Positions 17,013 through 25,147 of a stretch of 64,000 nt of DNA are shown here, one piece after another. The notes under the pieces are model-generated. The model did no database searches, was not told where the DNA came from, and was given only the letters and a program-made list of their open reading frames with translations. Each line of letters starts with the position of its first letter. Position 1 is the first letter of the stretch. This stretch comes from MR-S7 sp000400995 (lineage in GTDB: Bacteria; Pseudomonadota; Gammaproteobacteria; Burkholderiales; Burkholderiaceae_C): contig NZ_CP152342.1 in NCBI RefSeq assembly GCF_045291395.1, forward strand, positions 3,658,001 to 3,722,000. Reading direction: 5' to 3'. The position numbers and the translations under genes are program-made.

Positions 17013-18131
17013 ATGCACAGCCAGGCGCGGTGGTTCATCGGGCTGATGTCGGGCACCTCGCTCGATGGCATCGACGGCGTGCTGGCCGATCTTTCGGACT
17101 CGAATTGCCGCGTGGCGCAGCATGTATCTGCGCCGCTAGCTCCTGATTTAAGAGCAGAGCTGCTCGCCCTGAACACCAGCGGCCCCGACGAGCTGCACCG
17201 TGCAGCGCTGGCCGCCAATGCGCTGGCCCGCGCCTATGCCGACGTCGTTCGCCAATTGCTGGACCGGGCGGGAATGCAGCCGCACCAGGTGCTGGCTGTT
17301 GGCGCCCACGGCCAGACGGTGCGCCACCGTCCCCAGGCCTTCGATGGCACCGGGTACACGCTGCAGATCAACAACCCCGCCCTGCTGGCCGAATGCTGCG
17401 GCATCACCGTCGCGGCCGACTTCCGCAGCCGCGATGTGGCGGCAGGCGGCCAAGGCGCGCCCCTCGTCCCCGCCTTCCACCGGAGCGTCTTCGGCCAGGT
17501 GGGGCGCACCGTGGGCGTGCTGAACGTCGGAGGCATTTCCAACCTGAGCGTCTTGCGCGCAGATGGCGCCACGTTCGGGTTCGACTGCGGGCCCGGTAAT
17601 GCGCTCATGGACCAGTGGTGCCAGCAGCACACGGGCCAGCTTTTCGACGACGCCGGCGCCTGGGGCCGCAGTGGGCAGGTCCTCCCCGCCCTGCTGGAAG
17701 CCATGCTGTCCGAGCCCTTCCTCGCGCTCGCTCCTCCGAAGAGCACGGGGCGCGACCTCTTCAATACGCCGTGGCTCGAACGGCATGTATCCGCCACGCA
17801 GGCACACCGCCCCCAGGATGTCCAGGCCACGCTGACCGAATTCACCGCCCGCGCCTGCGCGCAGGACTTTGCGCGGCATGCCCCCGGCAGTGATTTGCTC
17901 ATCGTCTGCGGTGGCGGTGCGCTGAACCGTTACCTGATGGAACGCCTGCAGGCCCTGCTGCCCCGCATATCCATCGAACCCTCCAGCCGCCATGGGCTGC
18001 CGCCCCAGCAGGTCGAGGCCGCCGCTTTCGCCTGGCTGGCGCGCCAGTGCCTGGAAGGCCAGCCCGCCAGCAGCCCCGGCGTCACGGGCGCGCGCGGCCC
18101 CCGCATCCTGGGCGCGCTCTACCGCGCATGA
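17013..18131 (+). CDS. anmK: Anhydro-N-acetylmuramic acid kinase
   Basis: Phosphorylates 1,6-anhydroMurNAc to MurNAc-6-P during murein recycling. The 372 residues open with the family hallmark GLMSGTSLDGIDG. They contain AVGAHGQTVRH, FDCGPGNALMDQW and CGGGALNRYLMERL (ATP-grasping loops of the ASKHA fold). The gene lies 13 bp behind the M23 peptidase, a sensible pairing of wall hydrolysis and recycling. Codons 39-51 are unusually AT-rich, with rare codons (CTA, TTA, AGA) for this genome. A strong terminator follows the stop codon directly. Confidence 0.95.
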   Translation: MHSQARWFIGLMSGTSLDGIDGVLADLSDSNCRVAQHVSAPLAPDLRAELLALNTSGPDELHRAALAANALARAYADVVRQLLDRAGMQPHQVLAVGAHGQTVRHRPQAFDGTGYTLQINNPALLAECCGITVAADFRSRDVAAGGQGAPLVPAFHRSVFGQVGRTVGVLNVGGISNLSVLRADGATFGFDCGPGNALMDQWCQQHTGQLFDDAGAWGRSGQVLPALLEAMLSEPFLALAPPKSTGRDLFNTPWLERHVSATQAHRPQDVQATLTEFTARACAQDFARHAPGSDLLIVCGGGALNRYLMERLQALLPRISIEPSSRHGLPPQQVEAAAFAWLARQCLEGQPASSPGVTGARGPRILGALYRA

Positions 18132-18132
18132 A

Positions 18133-18154
18133 AAAGCCGCCCGGAGGCGGCTTT
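18133..18154 (+). terminator. Intrinsic terminator after anmK
   Basis: A 9-bp stem (AAAGCCGCC / GGCGGCTTT) with a CGGA loop starts 1 nt after the anmK stop. A run of A lies on its left and T on its right, so it can also end the convergent erpA transcript. Confidence 0.85.
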
Positions 18155-18178
18155 CGTGGGTGCGAGAAGCTTCAGCTT

Positions 18179-18544
18179 TCAGGCGGAGAAGCTGGACCCG
18201 CAGCCGCAGGTGGTCTGGGCGTTCGGGTTCTTGATGACGAACTGCGCACCCTGCAGATCTTCCTTGTAGTCGATTTCCGCGCCCACCAGGTACTGGTAGC
18301 TCATCGCATCGATCAGCAGCGACACACCGTTCTTGGTCATGGTGGTGTCATCTTCGTTGGTGATCTCATCGAAGGTGAAGCCGTATTGGAAGCCCGAGCA
18401 GCCGCCGCCTTGCACGAAGACGCGCAGCTTCAGGTCGGGGTTGCCCTCCTCAGCAATCAGATCGGCCACCTTGGCGGCAGCGCTGTCGGTGAAGACGATG
18501 GGGGCGGGCATGTCGGTGGGGGTATTTTCGGCAACGGCGCTCAT
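18179..18544 (-). CDS. erpA: Iron-sulfur cluster insertion protein ErpA
   Basis: The 121-residue A-type carrier delivers Fe-S clusters to apoproteins such as IspG/IspH. The cluster cysteines are visible in GGGCSGFQYGF and the C-terminal TCGCGSSFSA. The start MSAVAENTP is fixed by AAGGAG upstream, and the N-terminal extension before IVFTDSAA is short. It converges with anmK across a bidirectional terminator and lies 59 bp downstream of the bactofilin gene. Confidence 0.95.
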   Translation of the reverse strand: MSAVAENTPTDMPAPIVFTDSAAAKVADLIAEEGNPDLKLRVFVQGGGCSGFQYGFTFDEITNEDDTTMTKNGVSLLIDAMSYQYLVGAEIDYKEDLQGAQFVIKNPNAQTTCGCGSSFSA

Positions 18545-18603
18545 ATGAGGCTCCTTGGGGCAATCTTGTGCACGATGGTAAGGCAATGCCGCATGGCGTG
18601 CGC

Positions 18604-19002
18604 TCAAGTGGCGTTTGACGCCAGCTTCAGTGTGGGCTTTTCCTCCAGCAACAGCGTGCTTGCGGGGCACATCTGCCCAGAGATCACGGCACCCTGGTGC
18701 ATTTCAAGGGCCTTGTAATGCACATTGCCCATGATGCGCGCCTTGGGCTGCACTTCCAGCAGCTCGGCCGCGTGCACCGGCCCCTCGACCGTGCCGTTGA
18801 CGATGACGTGCGAGGCATGCAGCGCTCCCTGGACCCGCCCCAATTCGGACACCACGAGGATGCTGGGCTCCACGGTGGAACGCACATCCCCCACGACCTC
18901 GCCGTCGATCCGCAACCCGTCGGTGAACGACAGATCGCCCTGCACGTGCGTCCCCTGGGCGATCAGGCTTTTGATGGGCGGCTGCTTCTTGCGAGAAAAC
19001 AT
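18604..19002 (-). CDS. Bactofilin (first copy)
   Basis: The 132-residue protein has a short basic N-terminus (MFSRKKQPPIKSLIAQGTHV) and a right-handed beta-helix core of repeating six-residue rungs (GDLSFTDGLRIDGEVVGDV, LGRVQGALHASHVIVNGTVEGPVHAAE). Bactofilins polymerise without nucleotide into filaments that position cell-wall enzymes. AGGAG precedes ATG 19002. It lies downstream of the DUF6776-like membrane protein gene and close to M23 and anmK murein genes. A second bactofilin is encoded at 44087. Confidence 0.9.
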   Translation of the reverse strand: MFSRKKQPPIKSLIAQGTHVQGDLSFTDGLRIDGEVVGDVRSTVEPSILVVSELGRVQGALHASHVIVNGTVEGPVHAAELLEVQPKARIMGNVHYKALEMHQGAVISGQMCPASTLLLEEKPTLKLASNAT

Positions 19003-19057
19003 GCAGGATCTCCTGGGGAAGGGGTGCCAGCGGGTCCGCAGCCGGGCCCGTGCAGGC

Positions 19058-19774
19058 TCATTCGAGGGTGAAGGTCTGGATGGCACGCACGGAGGAGCCC
19101 TCCAGCAAGCGTGCCGTCACGGTTTTTACCATGGCCCGCGCAGGCAGGTTCACCACGCCCTGCATCCGGCGGTATTGCTGGAACTGCACGGGCTGGTCGA
19201 CCGCTGGCGACTGCGATGCCCAGGGCGCGCCGTCCAGCGAGCCGGCCAGCACCAGTTCCAGCCGCCCCTTGAATTCGGGCGCATTGCGCATGGGCTGGAT
19301 GGCCAGCACCTGCCAGCGCAGCTGCGCTCCATCGCCCAGCACCTCCGCATGCAGGCCGCGGATGCTCAACGCCTTGCCGACCTTGGTGGCGGGAATGAGC
19401 TTCTCGAAGAAGCCCAGGTCGTCGCGCAGGCTGCGGTTGTCGGCCTCCAGTTGCCGGACCTGCTCGGACAACCGATCCATCGCCACACCCTCGGCCGTGC
19501 GCAGGCTCTTGGCAGCAATGCCCTGGTCCTGGAACCGGTGGTTTTCCTCGCGCAGCTGCGCCACCTCGGCACGCAGGCGCTGCAATTCCTCTCGCGCGCC
19601 TGAATCCAGGCCCGCAATGCTCTTGCCGAACTCGAACGCCCACAGCGCCACGGCACCACACAGCCCGAGCACCACGGCGGCGCTCAGCCAGCGCAGCGGC
19701 CAGGGCATGGCGCTGCGGATAGCGACCCGCGGGGCGCTGATGGTCAGGCGGCGGCGCAACAGGCGAAAGCGCAT
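19058..19774 (-). CDS. Membrane-anchored coiled-coil protein (DUF6776-like)
   Basis: The 238-residue protein has an Arg-rich cytosolic N-terminus, one membrane helix (LRWLSAAVVLGLCGAVALWAF) and a periplasmic coiled coil (REELQRLRAEVAQLREENHRFQ... LEADNRSLRDDLGFFEKLIP). A beta-rich C-terminal domain ends GSSVRAIQTFTLE. The start MRFRLLRRRL at 19774 avoids running into the rpsI terminator. It lies next to bactofilin with the same orientation, suggesting a cell-envelope or shape role. The family name is given from memory of the architecture; function is unknown. Confidence 0.75.
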   Translation of the reverse strand: MRFRLLRRRLTISAPRVAIRSAMPWPLRWLSAAVVLGLCGAVALWAFEFGKSIAGLDSGAREELQRLRAEVAQLREENHRFQDQGIAAKSLRTAEGVAMDRLSEQVRQLEADNRSLRDDLGFFEKLIPATKVGKALSIRGLHAEVLGDGAQLRWQVLAIQPMRNAPEFKGRLELVLAGSLDGAPWASQSPAVDQPVQFQQYRRMQGVVNLPARAMVKTVTARLLEGSSVRAIQTFTLE

Positions 19775-19803
19775 GGGGGAGCCTCCAGAGCGTGGCGAAA
19801 AAG

Positions 19804-19830
19804 AAAAAACCGCCACGCAGGCGGTTTTTT
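19804..19830 (-). terminator. Intrinsic terminator after rpsI
   Basis: An 11-bp stem (AAAAAACCGCC / GGCGGTTTTTT) with a 5-nt loop lies 17 bp past the rpsI stop. Its T-run reads as a terminator on the minus strand, separating the rplM-rpsI operon from the downstream membrane-protein gene. Confidence 0.9.
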
Positions 19831-19846
19831 CGACAGGGCTCGAAAC

Positions 19847-20239
19847 TTAGCGCTTCGAGAACTGCTTGGCGCGGCGTGCGGAGTGCAGGCCGACCTTCTT
19901 ACGCTCGACCTCACGGGCATCGCGGGTCACGAAGCCGGCAGCGCTGAGCTGGGGCTTGAGCGTCGCGTCGTAGTCGATCAGAGCGCGGGTGATGCCGTGG
20001 CGGGTGGCGCCGGCCTGGCCGGACTCACCGCCGCCGTGCACGTTCACCTGGATGTCGAAGGTCTCGACATGGTTGGTGAGCACCAGCGGCTGCTTGGCGA
20101 TCATGATGGAGGTTTCGCGGCCGAAATACTGCTGAATGTCCTTGCCATTCACAGTGATCTTGCCGGAACCCTTCTTCAGAAACACGCGGGCGACGCTGGA
20201 CTTGCGACGGCCGGTGCCATTGTTCCATTCACCAATCAT
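19847..20239 (-). CDS. rpsI: 30S ribosomal protein S9
   Basis: The 130-residue protein begins with WNNGTGRRKSSVARVFLKKGSGKITVNG and ends in the typical basic tail RRAKQFSKR that contacts P-site tRNA. GGGESGQAGATRHGITRALI is the family core. It follows rplM by 9 bp, the universal rplM-rpsI pair, and is followed by a strong terminator. Confidence 0.98.
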   Translation of the reverse strand: MIGEWNNGTGRRKSSVARVFLKKGSGKITVNGKDIQQYFGRETSIMIAKQPLVLTNHVETFDIQVNVHGGGESGQAGATRHGITRALIDYDATLKPQLSAAGFVTRDAREVERKKVGLHSARRAKQFSKR

Positions 20240-20248
20240 TTCAGCTCC

Positions 20249-20677
20249 TTAGATTTCCAGAGCCTTGGGCTGCTGGGCGGTGTGCGGATGCTCCGCGCCG
20301 CCGTAGACCTTGAGCTTCTTGATCATGGCGTAGCCCAGGGGGCCCTTGGGCAGCATGCCCTTGACAGCCTTCTCCAGCGCGCGGCCGGGGTGCTTGGCCT
20401 GCAGGTCGCGGAAGTTGGTGGCCGTGATGCCGCCGGGATAGCCGGAATGGCGGTAGTACACCTTGTCCAGGGACTTGGTGCCGGTGACCTTGAGCTTGGA
20501 GGCGTTGATGATGACGATGTAATCGCCAGTATCGACGTGAGGCGTGTAAATGGCTTTGTGTTTGCCGCGCAGACGGAGGGCAACTTCGCTGGCTACCCGG
20601 CCGAGCACCTTGTCGGTGGCGTCAATCACAAACCACTCGTGCACGACCTCAGCGGGCTTTGCGCTGAATGTGGACAT
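20249..20677 (-). CDS. rplM: 50S ribosomal protein L13
   Basis: The 142-residue protein contains the core [45 protein letters not shown] and the C-terminal [15 protein letters not shown]. The start [12 protein letters not shown] is preferred over the in-frame upstream ATG at 20719. A 126-nt leader runs from the predicted promoter to the start codon; such leaders can carry autoregulatory structure, but I cannot assign a known one. Confidence 0.98.
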
Positions 20678-20802
20678 GAGTTTCTCTTTGCAAGAGGGGG
20701 TTTGGCGGTCCTTTTCCACGGTCGGTGCCTCTCTTCTGGAGGCCTCTTAGGTGGCAGATGAAGTCTTCGCCGCGGGACCAGTAAATCGCTGCGAAGCCGC
20801 GC

Positions 20803-20808
20803 ATTATA
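20803..20808 (-). promoter_or_regulatory. Predicted -10 box of the rplM-rpsI promoter
   Basis: On the minus strand TTTTTTGTATAATGCGCGGC contains a perfect TATAAT, in the only AT-rich patch upstream of rplM. A matching -35 hexamer is weak. Downstream bases are GC-rich (GCGCGG), as is common for stringently controlled ribosomal promoters. Confidence 0.6.
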
Positions 20809-20840
20809 CAAAAAAGCCCGCGCCAGACCACCTCCGGCCG

Positions 20841-22733
20841 CTACTGCGCGTAGTCCTGCCGCCGGCGGGCCTCTTCCTCCTGCTTGCGGCGGTTCTCCAC
20901 GCACACGGGATGGCCGGCCATGCCGGCCTTCTGGCACTCCTGGTGGATGCACATGGGCCGGGCGAAAAAGCCTGCGGAAGCGCAAACCTCGTCAGGCCCC
21001 GGCTGCCGCGCGGGCGCCGGCCGGGGCGGCGGAGGCGCGGGCACCGCAGGTTCCGGCACCGCTGTGCGCACCTCCTGGGCCGGCGCCGCAGCGACGGGCT
21101 CGGGATCCGCCTTGCGCTGCGGCCGGCCCCGTTGGGACGCCATGGATCGCTCTTGCACGGCAGATGCCTGCGCCATAGGCGCCTCCAGCAGTGTCGTGTC
21201 ATGCACCACAGGGATCAGTTCCCCTGCGGCCGCAGACGCGGGCGCCGGCTCGGCCCACTCGGTGATGATTTCGCTGTCCGGCGTGTACCGGGGGCGCGGC
21301 GCCGAACCTGCCTCCCACCACAGGCCAGCCCCTGCGGCGGTCATGGCCAGCAGGCCCGCCAAGGACCACAAGGCCAGCGAACGCCCACGGGCGCGCGGCG
21401 GCTTGCCGGAGTGCGGCCCTGTGGGTTCATGCGGCCCGCGGGTGTCCTTGCGGGCATGGCGCCGGCGCACAGGCTGCTCTTGCGGCTGTTGTGTCGGCGC
21501 CCACGACGCATCCCGGGTGTCCGCGAAGGCGGCAGGGTCCTGCGCCACGGTTTCCTGGAAAGCCGGCGGTGGCTCCTCGTCCCGCGCCGCCGTGCTGCGG
21601 TCCGCCTGCTGCACCGTCCGTACGGCCGCGCGCTGGGCCAATACATCGGCCAGGGGCTGCGAGACCAGGGGCTGCGACAGCGCCGTGATGTCGATCACCG
21701 CGGTCGCCACGCCCTGGTCATCCTTGTCCGACGGCTCGACCCAGATATCGCCCAGGTCCGCCCGGAAATCGAAATGCTCCAGCCCCGCGGGAGCGGATGT
21801 CATTTCCATGCGCTGCAGGAACGCGTCGATGGACTGCGGCCGGTCTTCGGGCTGCAGCGCCAGCGCCTGCGAGATGGCTTCGATGAACGGGCGCGAATAC
21901 TCCACACCGAACTGCTTGCGCACGGTGCGCGCCACGCGGGAGAAGGACACCATGCGGTCGCGTATGGCCCGCAGGGTCGCGGGCAGCGGCGTGTCGTTGC
22001 ACAGGCATCCGTGCACCACGGCGCCCAGCGCATACAGGTCGCTCCATGGCCCCTGCCGCAGATGGCTGGCCGCGTCCGTGTACTGCTCTATGGGAGCGTA
22101 GTTGACCTTGAGCACGGCCGTGTGCCTGCGCTCGCGGTCGCTGATCGCATGGCGCGCCGCGCCCAGGTCCAGCAGCACCGGGGGACCGTTGTCCTGCAGG
22201 AAGATGTTGTCGGGCGAGATGTCCCGGTGCAGCGTATAGCCCTCGTGCAGCACGCGCAGCGCGCTGGTCACGGACCACAGCACCTTGCGCAGCCATGCCT
22301 CGGGCGGCGGCGTGCGCATGTGGGCGCGTGCCTGCTTGAGCGTCATGCCGCTGTAGAGCGGCATGACCATGTAGGCCGTCTGGTTCGCCTCCCAGAAGCG
22401 GAACACCTTGACCAGCGAAGGATGGTCGAACTGCGCCAGCAGGCGCGCCTCCTCCACAAATGAAGCCAAGCCCGCCTGGAAAGACTGCTCGTCCGAGGAG
22501 GAGCGCACCCACAGCGACTGCCCATCCGCCCGCCCGGCCAGCGCGGCGGGCATGTATTCCTTGATGGCCACGAAGCGCAGCAGGGAATGGTCGAATGCCT
22601 GGTACACCATTCCGAAGCCGCCCACGCCCAGCAACGTCACCACCTCGAACTCCCCCAGCCGTGTGCCCGGCGGCAGGGCATCGACGTGATGCGCGATGCT
22701 CGCTGGCGTGGTGCGGAGGGATGGCGTGGACAT
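20841..22733 (-). CDS. Transmembrane Ser/Thr protein kinase with Cys-containing tail
   Basis: The 630-residue protein has a kinase domain at about 27-310. This holds the glycine loop LLGVGGFGMVYQ (34-45), catalytic Lys in VAIKEY (58), HRDISPDN (169-176), DLG in place of DFG (189-191) and an APIEQY activation segment end. A Pro/Arg-rich linker leads to one membrane helix at about 452-473 and a Pro-rich outer region. The last about 60 residues hold four cysteines (EVCASAGFFARPMCIHQECQ... HPVCVENRRKQEEE). No PASTA repeats are present. The start MSTPSLRTTP (22733) was chosen because the kinase fold begins soon after. A partner phosphatase is not nearby; the stimulus is unknown. Confidence 0.88.
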   Translation of the reverse strand: MSTPSLRTTPASIAHHVDALPPGTRLGEFEVVTLLGVGGFGMVYQAFDHSLLRFVAIKEYMPAALAGRADGQSLWVRSSSDEQSFQAGLASFVEEARLLAQFDHPSLVKVFRFWEANQTAYMVMPLYSGMTLKQARAHMRTPPPEAWLRKVLWSVTSALRVLHEGYTLHRDISPDNIFLQDNGPPVLLDLGAARHAISDRERRHTAVLKVNYAPIEQYTDAASHLRQGPWSDLYALGAVVHGCLCNDTPLPATLRAIRDRMVSFSRVARTVRKQFGVEYSRPFIEAISQALALQPEDRPQSIDAFLQRMEMTSAPAGLEHFDFRADLGDIWVEPSDKDDQGVATAVIDITALSQPLVSQPLADVLAQRAAVRTVQQADRSTAARDEEPPPAFQETVAQDPAAFADTRDASWAPTQQPQEQPVRRRHARKDTRGPHEPTGPHSGKPPRARGRSLALWSLAGLLAMTAAGAGLWWEAGSAPRPRYTPDSEIITEWAEPAPASAAAGELIPVVHDTTLLEAPMAQASAVQERSMASQRGRPQRKADPEPVAAAPAQEVRTAVPEPAVPAPPPPRPAPARQPGPDEVCASAGFFARPMCIHQECQKAGMAGHPVCVENRRKQEEEARRRQDYAQ

Positions 22734-22914
22734 GGTGGCGGGATCGTACGGCGGCTTGGGGCCCTGAGGCGTGAACGGCCGCCATGATGCGCCATGCGCT
22801 GCCCCGGCTGGCAACAAAGCGCATCCTGTCTGCCAAAAACATCACTTCGCGGCCGCGCAGGTGCCGCATTGCGCCGCGGGCGCCGAAGGCGTCCCCACTG
22901 GTTACCATCGGCGG

Positions 22915-23796
22915 ATGTTCAGTTATCGCCACGCCTTCCATGCAGGCAACCACGCGGACGTGCTCAAGCACACCGTGCTCATCGCGGCCTTGCAACACTT
23001 GCTGCAAAAAGACGCAGCCCTGACCGTGGTGGACACCCATGCCGGCGCCGGCCTGTACCGCCTCGACGGCGACTACGCCACCACCAGCGCCGAATCCACG
23101 GACGGCGTCCTGCGTCTGGCGGCCGCCGCCGCCACGCTCGCACCGGCCTTGCAGGACTACCTGGACATGGTGCGCGCCTTCAACCAGGGAAACAGCCTGC
23201 GGGTCTATCCCGGCTCCCCGTTCATCGTGCAGCGGCTGCTGCGGGAGCACGACAAGCTCAAGCTGTTCGAGCTGCACCCCACCGACACGCGCTCCCTCGC
23301 GGCGAACGTGGCCCAGCTCGACGCAGGCCGCCAAGTGGCCGTGCTGCACGAGGACGGTTTCGAAGGCACCAGGAAATTCTTGCCCCCACCGGCCCGGCGC
23401 GCGCTCCTGCTCTGCGATCCCAGCTATGAAATCAAGAGCGATTATGGGCGTGTGCAAGACCTGCTGGACGAGGGCCTGCGGCGCTTCGCCACGGGGGTCT
23501 ACGCGATCTGGTACCCCATCATCCCCCGGCCCGAAGCCCACGACCTGCCTCGCCGCCTCAAGGCGCTGGCCCACAAGGCGGGCAAGCCATGGCTGCACGC
23601 CACGCTGACCGTCAAGTCGAGCAAGATCCCTTCCGCCGCCAGCGAGGGCCGGCGGCCGGGGCTGCCCGCGAGCGGCATGTTCCTGGTCAACCCGCCCTAT
23701 CCGCTGCAGGCTGCGCTGAAGGCCTGCCTGCCGCAGATGGTGGAATTGCTGGGGCAGGACCGGAACGCCGCCCACACGCTGGAAACCGGCGGCTAA
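22915..23796 (+). CDS. rlmJ: 23S rRNA (adenine2030-N6)-methyltransferase RlmJ
   Basis: The 293-residue protein matches E. coli RlmJ from its first residues (MFSYRHAFHAGNHADVLKHTV). It has SAM-binding DTHAGAGLYRLDG, the YPGSPFIVQRLLRE block and NPPYPLQ near the C-terminus. The catalytic D-P-P-Y motif of the E. coli enzyme appears as DPSYE (about residue 168), a Pro-to-Ser change that retains Asp and Tyr. It is divergent from the Ser/Thr kinase across 181 bp in which I see no clear motif. Confidence 0.94.
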   Translation: MFSYRHAFHAGNHADVLKHTVLIAALQHLLQKDAALTVVDTHAGAGLYRLDGDYATTSAESTDGVLRLAAAAATLAPALQDYLDMVRAFNQGNSLRVYPGSPFIVQRLLREHDKLKLFELHPTDTRSLAANVAQLDAGRQVAVLHEDGFEGTRKFLPPPARRALLLCDPSYEIKSDYGRVQDLLDEGLRRFATGVYAIWYPIIPRPEAHDLPRRLKALAHKAGKPWLHATLTVKSSKIPSAASEGRRPGLPASGMFLVNPPYPLQAALKACLPQMVELLGQDRNAAHTLETGG

Positions 23797-23802
23797 CCCT
23801 GC

Positions 23803-24519
23803 TCAACGCCGGCGAGGCCGGCTCTTGCTTTTGGTGCGGGCGGCCGGGGCCGTGGCACGCGGCGGCTTCGGCGGCACCACGGCATCGCCCACGCCGGGCA
23901 AGTCCTCGGGGCAGTCGGCCGCGTCCTCCCCGATGTGCCACAGCTCCACCTGCTTGAGTCCCAGGCCCGTCATGCCCAGTTCCTCGGCGGCGGCCTGGCT
24001 CAGGTCGATCACGCGGCCCGGCGTGAAGGGCCCGCGGTCGTTGACGCGCACCACCACCGCCTTGCCATTGACCATGCTGCGCACACACAGGCGCGCACCA
24101 AAGGGCAAGGTGGGGTGGGCGGCGGTGAAGTCCTCGCGGTCGAAACGCTCGCCGCTGGCCGTGCGCCGCCCATGGAAGCGCCCGCCATACCACGACGCCA
24201 GGCCGCGCCCGAGCAGCACACCGGGTTCGCTGTCCGCCGGCTCCGCCAGCGCGGGCGGCATCTCCGCCTCGGCGGGCGCAGGCGCCGGTCCGGGTTTGGA
24301 AGGAGGAGCCGGGGCACGCGGAGGGCGCACCTGCGGTGCCCGCACGGCCGGCGCTTCGGCAGAGGGCGGCACCTGCGGCTGATCGGCGGGCGGCACGGCC
24401 GCGCAGCCCGTCAGCAGGGCGAGCAAGGCCGCGCAGACGCCCCGCCTGCCGCGAACCAGCGATCGGTCAGGATTTGGCGCAGCGCGCAGTGATGTTGTCT
24501 TCGAAACGGCGCAGGTCAT
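23803..24519 (-). CDS. rlpA: Septal-ring lytic transglycosylase RlpA family lipoprotein
   Basis: The 238-residue protein has a basic N-terminus and lipobox ALLTGC with lipidation Cys39. A long Pro-rich linker (about 44-95) leads to a double-psi beta-barrel (GLASWYGGRFHGRRTASGERFDREDFTAAHPTLPFG, then VRVNDRGPFTPGRVIDLS). RlpA proteins cleave denuded glycan strands at the septum. The SPOR domain of the E. coli protein is absent; the C-terminus is a basic tail (TKSKSRPRRR). The ATG lies 53 bp inside the end of the upstream gene; no better start precedes the lipobox, so the overlap is probably real. Confidence 0.85.
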   Translation of the reverse strand: MTCAVSKTTSLRAAPNPDRSLVRGRRGVCAALLALLTGCAAVPPADQPQVPPSAEAPAVRAPQVRPPRAPAPPSKPGPAPAPAEAEMPPALAEPADSEPGVLLGRGLASWYGGRFHGRRTASGERFDREDFTAAHPTLPFGARLCVRSMVNGKAVVVRVNDRGPFTPGRVIDLSQAAAEELGMTGLGLKQVELWHIGEDAADCPEDLPGVGDAVVPPKPPRATAPAARTKSKSRPRRR

Positions 24520-25084
24520 TGCGTTCGCCGGGGGTCAGGTCGGTACGGGCTTTCTTGGCCGCAAGGATACGCCGCGACTCCGCGCATTGCTGAGCCCGCC
24601 GGGCATCCTGCTCCTGCCCGGCCTGCAGCGCCTCCTGCTGCTGGCGCTCGTCGTCGCGCCGCTGGCGGCGGCTTTCGCGCTGCTCCTTGTAGTAGCGCGA
24701 GGAGGCCTCCGTCTCCTCGTCGCTGCAGTCGCGGCGGTATTCGCGCTGCATGCCGGCGATCACCTCGTACTTCGACCCATTGGCCGAGGCCGCACGGATG
24801 CTGCTGCGCAGCGTGCGGCAGCGGCCGCTCATGTAGTCCATGTAATCGGGCTCGTCGCGCATCACCCGGCTGCGCTGGGGCGTGGAGGACTCCTGCCGGT
24901 AGCTGCGCTGCTCCACCGGCCCCGCCGATACGGCCGTGGTGACCATGCCTTTCGGGCAGGGACGGGACAGCGTGTAGACGGCGCCGCCCTCGTCGCGGCA
25001 GGTGTAGCGTGTCTGGGCCAAGACTGGCTCAGCCCCGAGGAAGGACATCGCGACGAACAGCAGGGAGGAAGGAAGGGCTTTCAT
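24467..25084 (-). CDS. Exported DUF4124-like hypothetical protein
   Basis: The 205-residue protein has a signal peptide (MKALPSSLLFVAMSFLGAEPVLAQ). A short DUF4124-like beta motif (RYTCRDEGGAVYTLSRPCPKG, two Cys) and a long charged helical region follow (RRDCSDEETEASSRYYKEQRESRRQRRDDERQQQEALQAGQE), ending in a helical tail. No catalytic residues are recognisable. It precedes and overlaps rlpA, so the two envelope proteins are probably made from one transcript. Confidence 0.75.
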   Translation of the reverse strand: MKALPSSLLFVAMSFLGAEPVLAQTRYTCRDEGGAVYTLSRPCPKGMVTTAVSAGPVEQRSYRQESSTPQRSRVMRDEPDYMDYMSGRCRTLRSSIRAASANGSKYEVIAGMQREYRRDCSDEETEASSRYYKEQRESRRQRRDDERQQQEALQAGQEQDARRAQQCAESRRILAAKKARTDLTPGERNDLRRFEDNITARCAKS

Positions 25085-25147
25085 GCCAGGCACCACGGTG
25101 GGAGGCCAAAAAGTAAAGACCTGTAAATGTTACCGGCAGCCTCGCCG

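Noticed and set aside
17110..17165. Local AT-rich patch with rare codons inside anmK, possibly another repeat copy
   Set aside because: It contains CTAGCTCC and AGAGCAGAGCTGCTC but lacks the AGCGCTT...AAGCGC core, and the protein fits the family without extra residues.
20678..20802. rplM leader as a known ribosomal-protein autoregulatory RNA
   Set aside because: A leader of this length is suggestive, but I could not match a described L13 motif by eye, so only the -10 box is listed.
21718..23775. A 685-codon minus-strand frame across rlmJ and the Ser/Thr kinase
   Set aside because: It overlaps two well-supported genes in different frames and has no recognisable domain.
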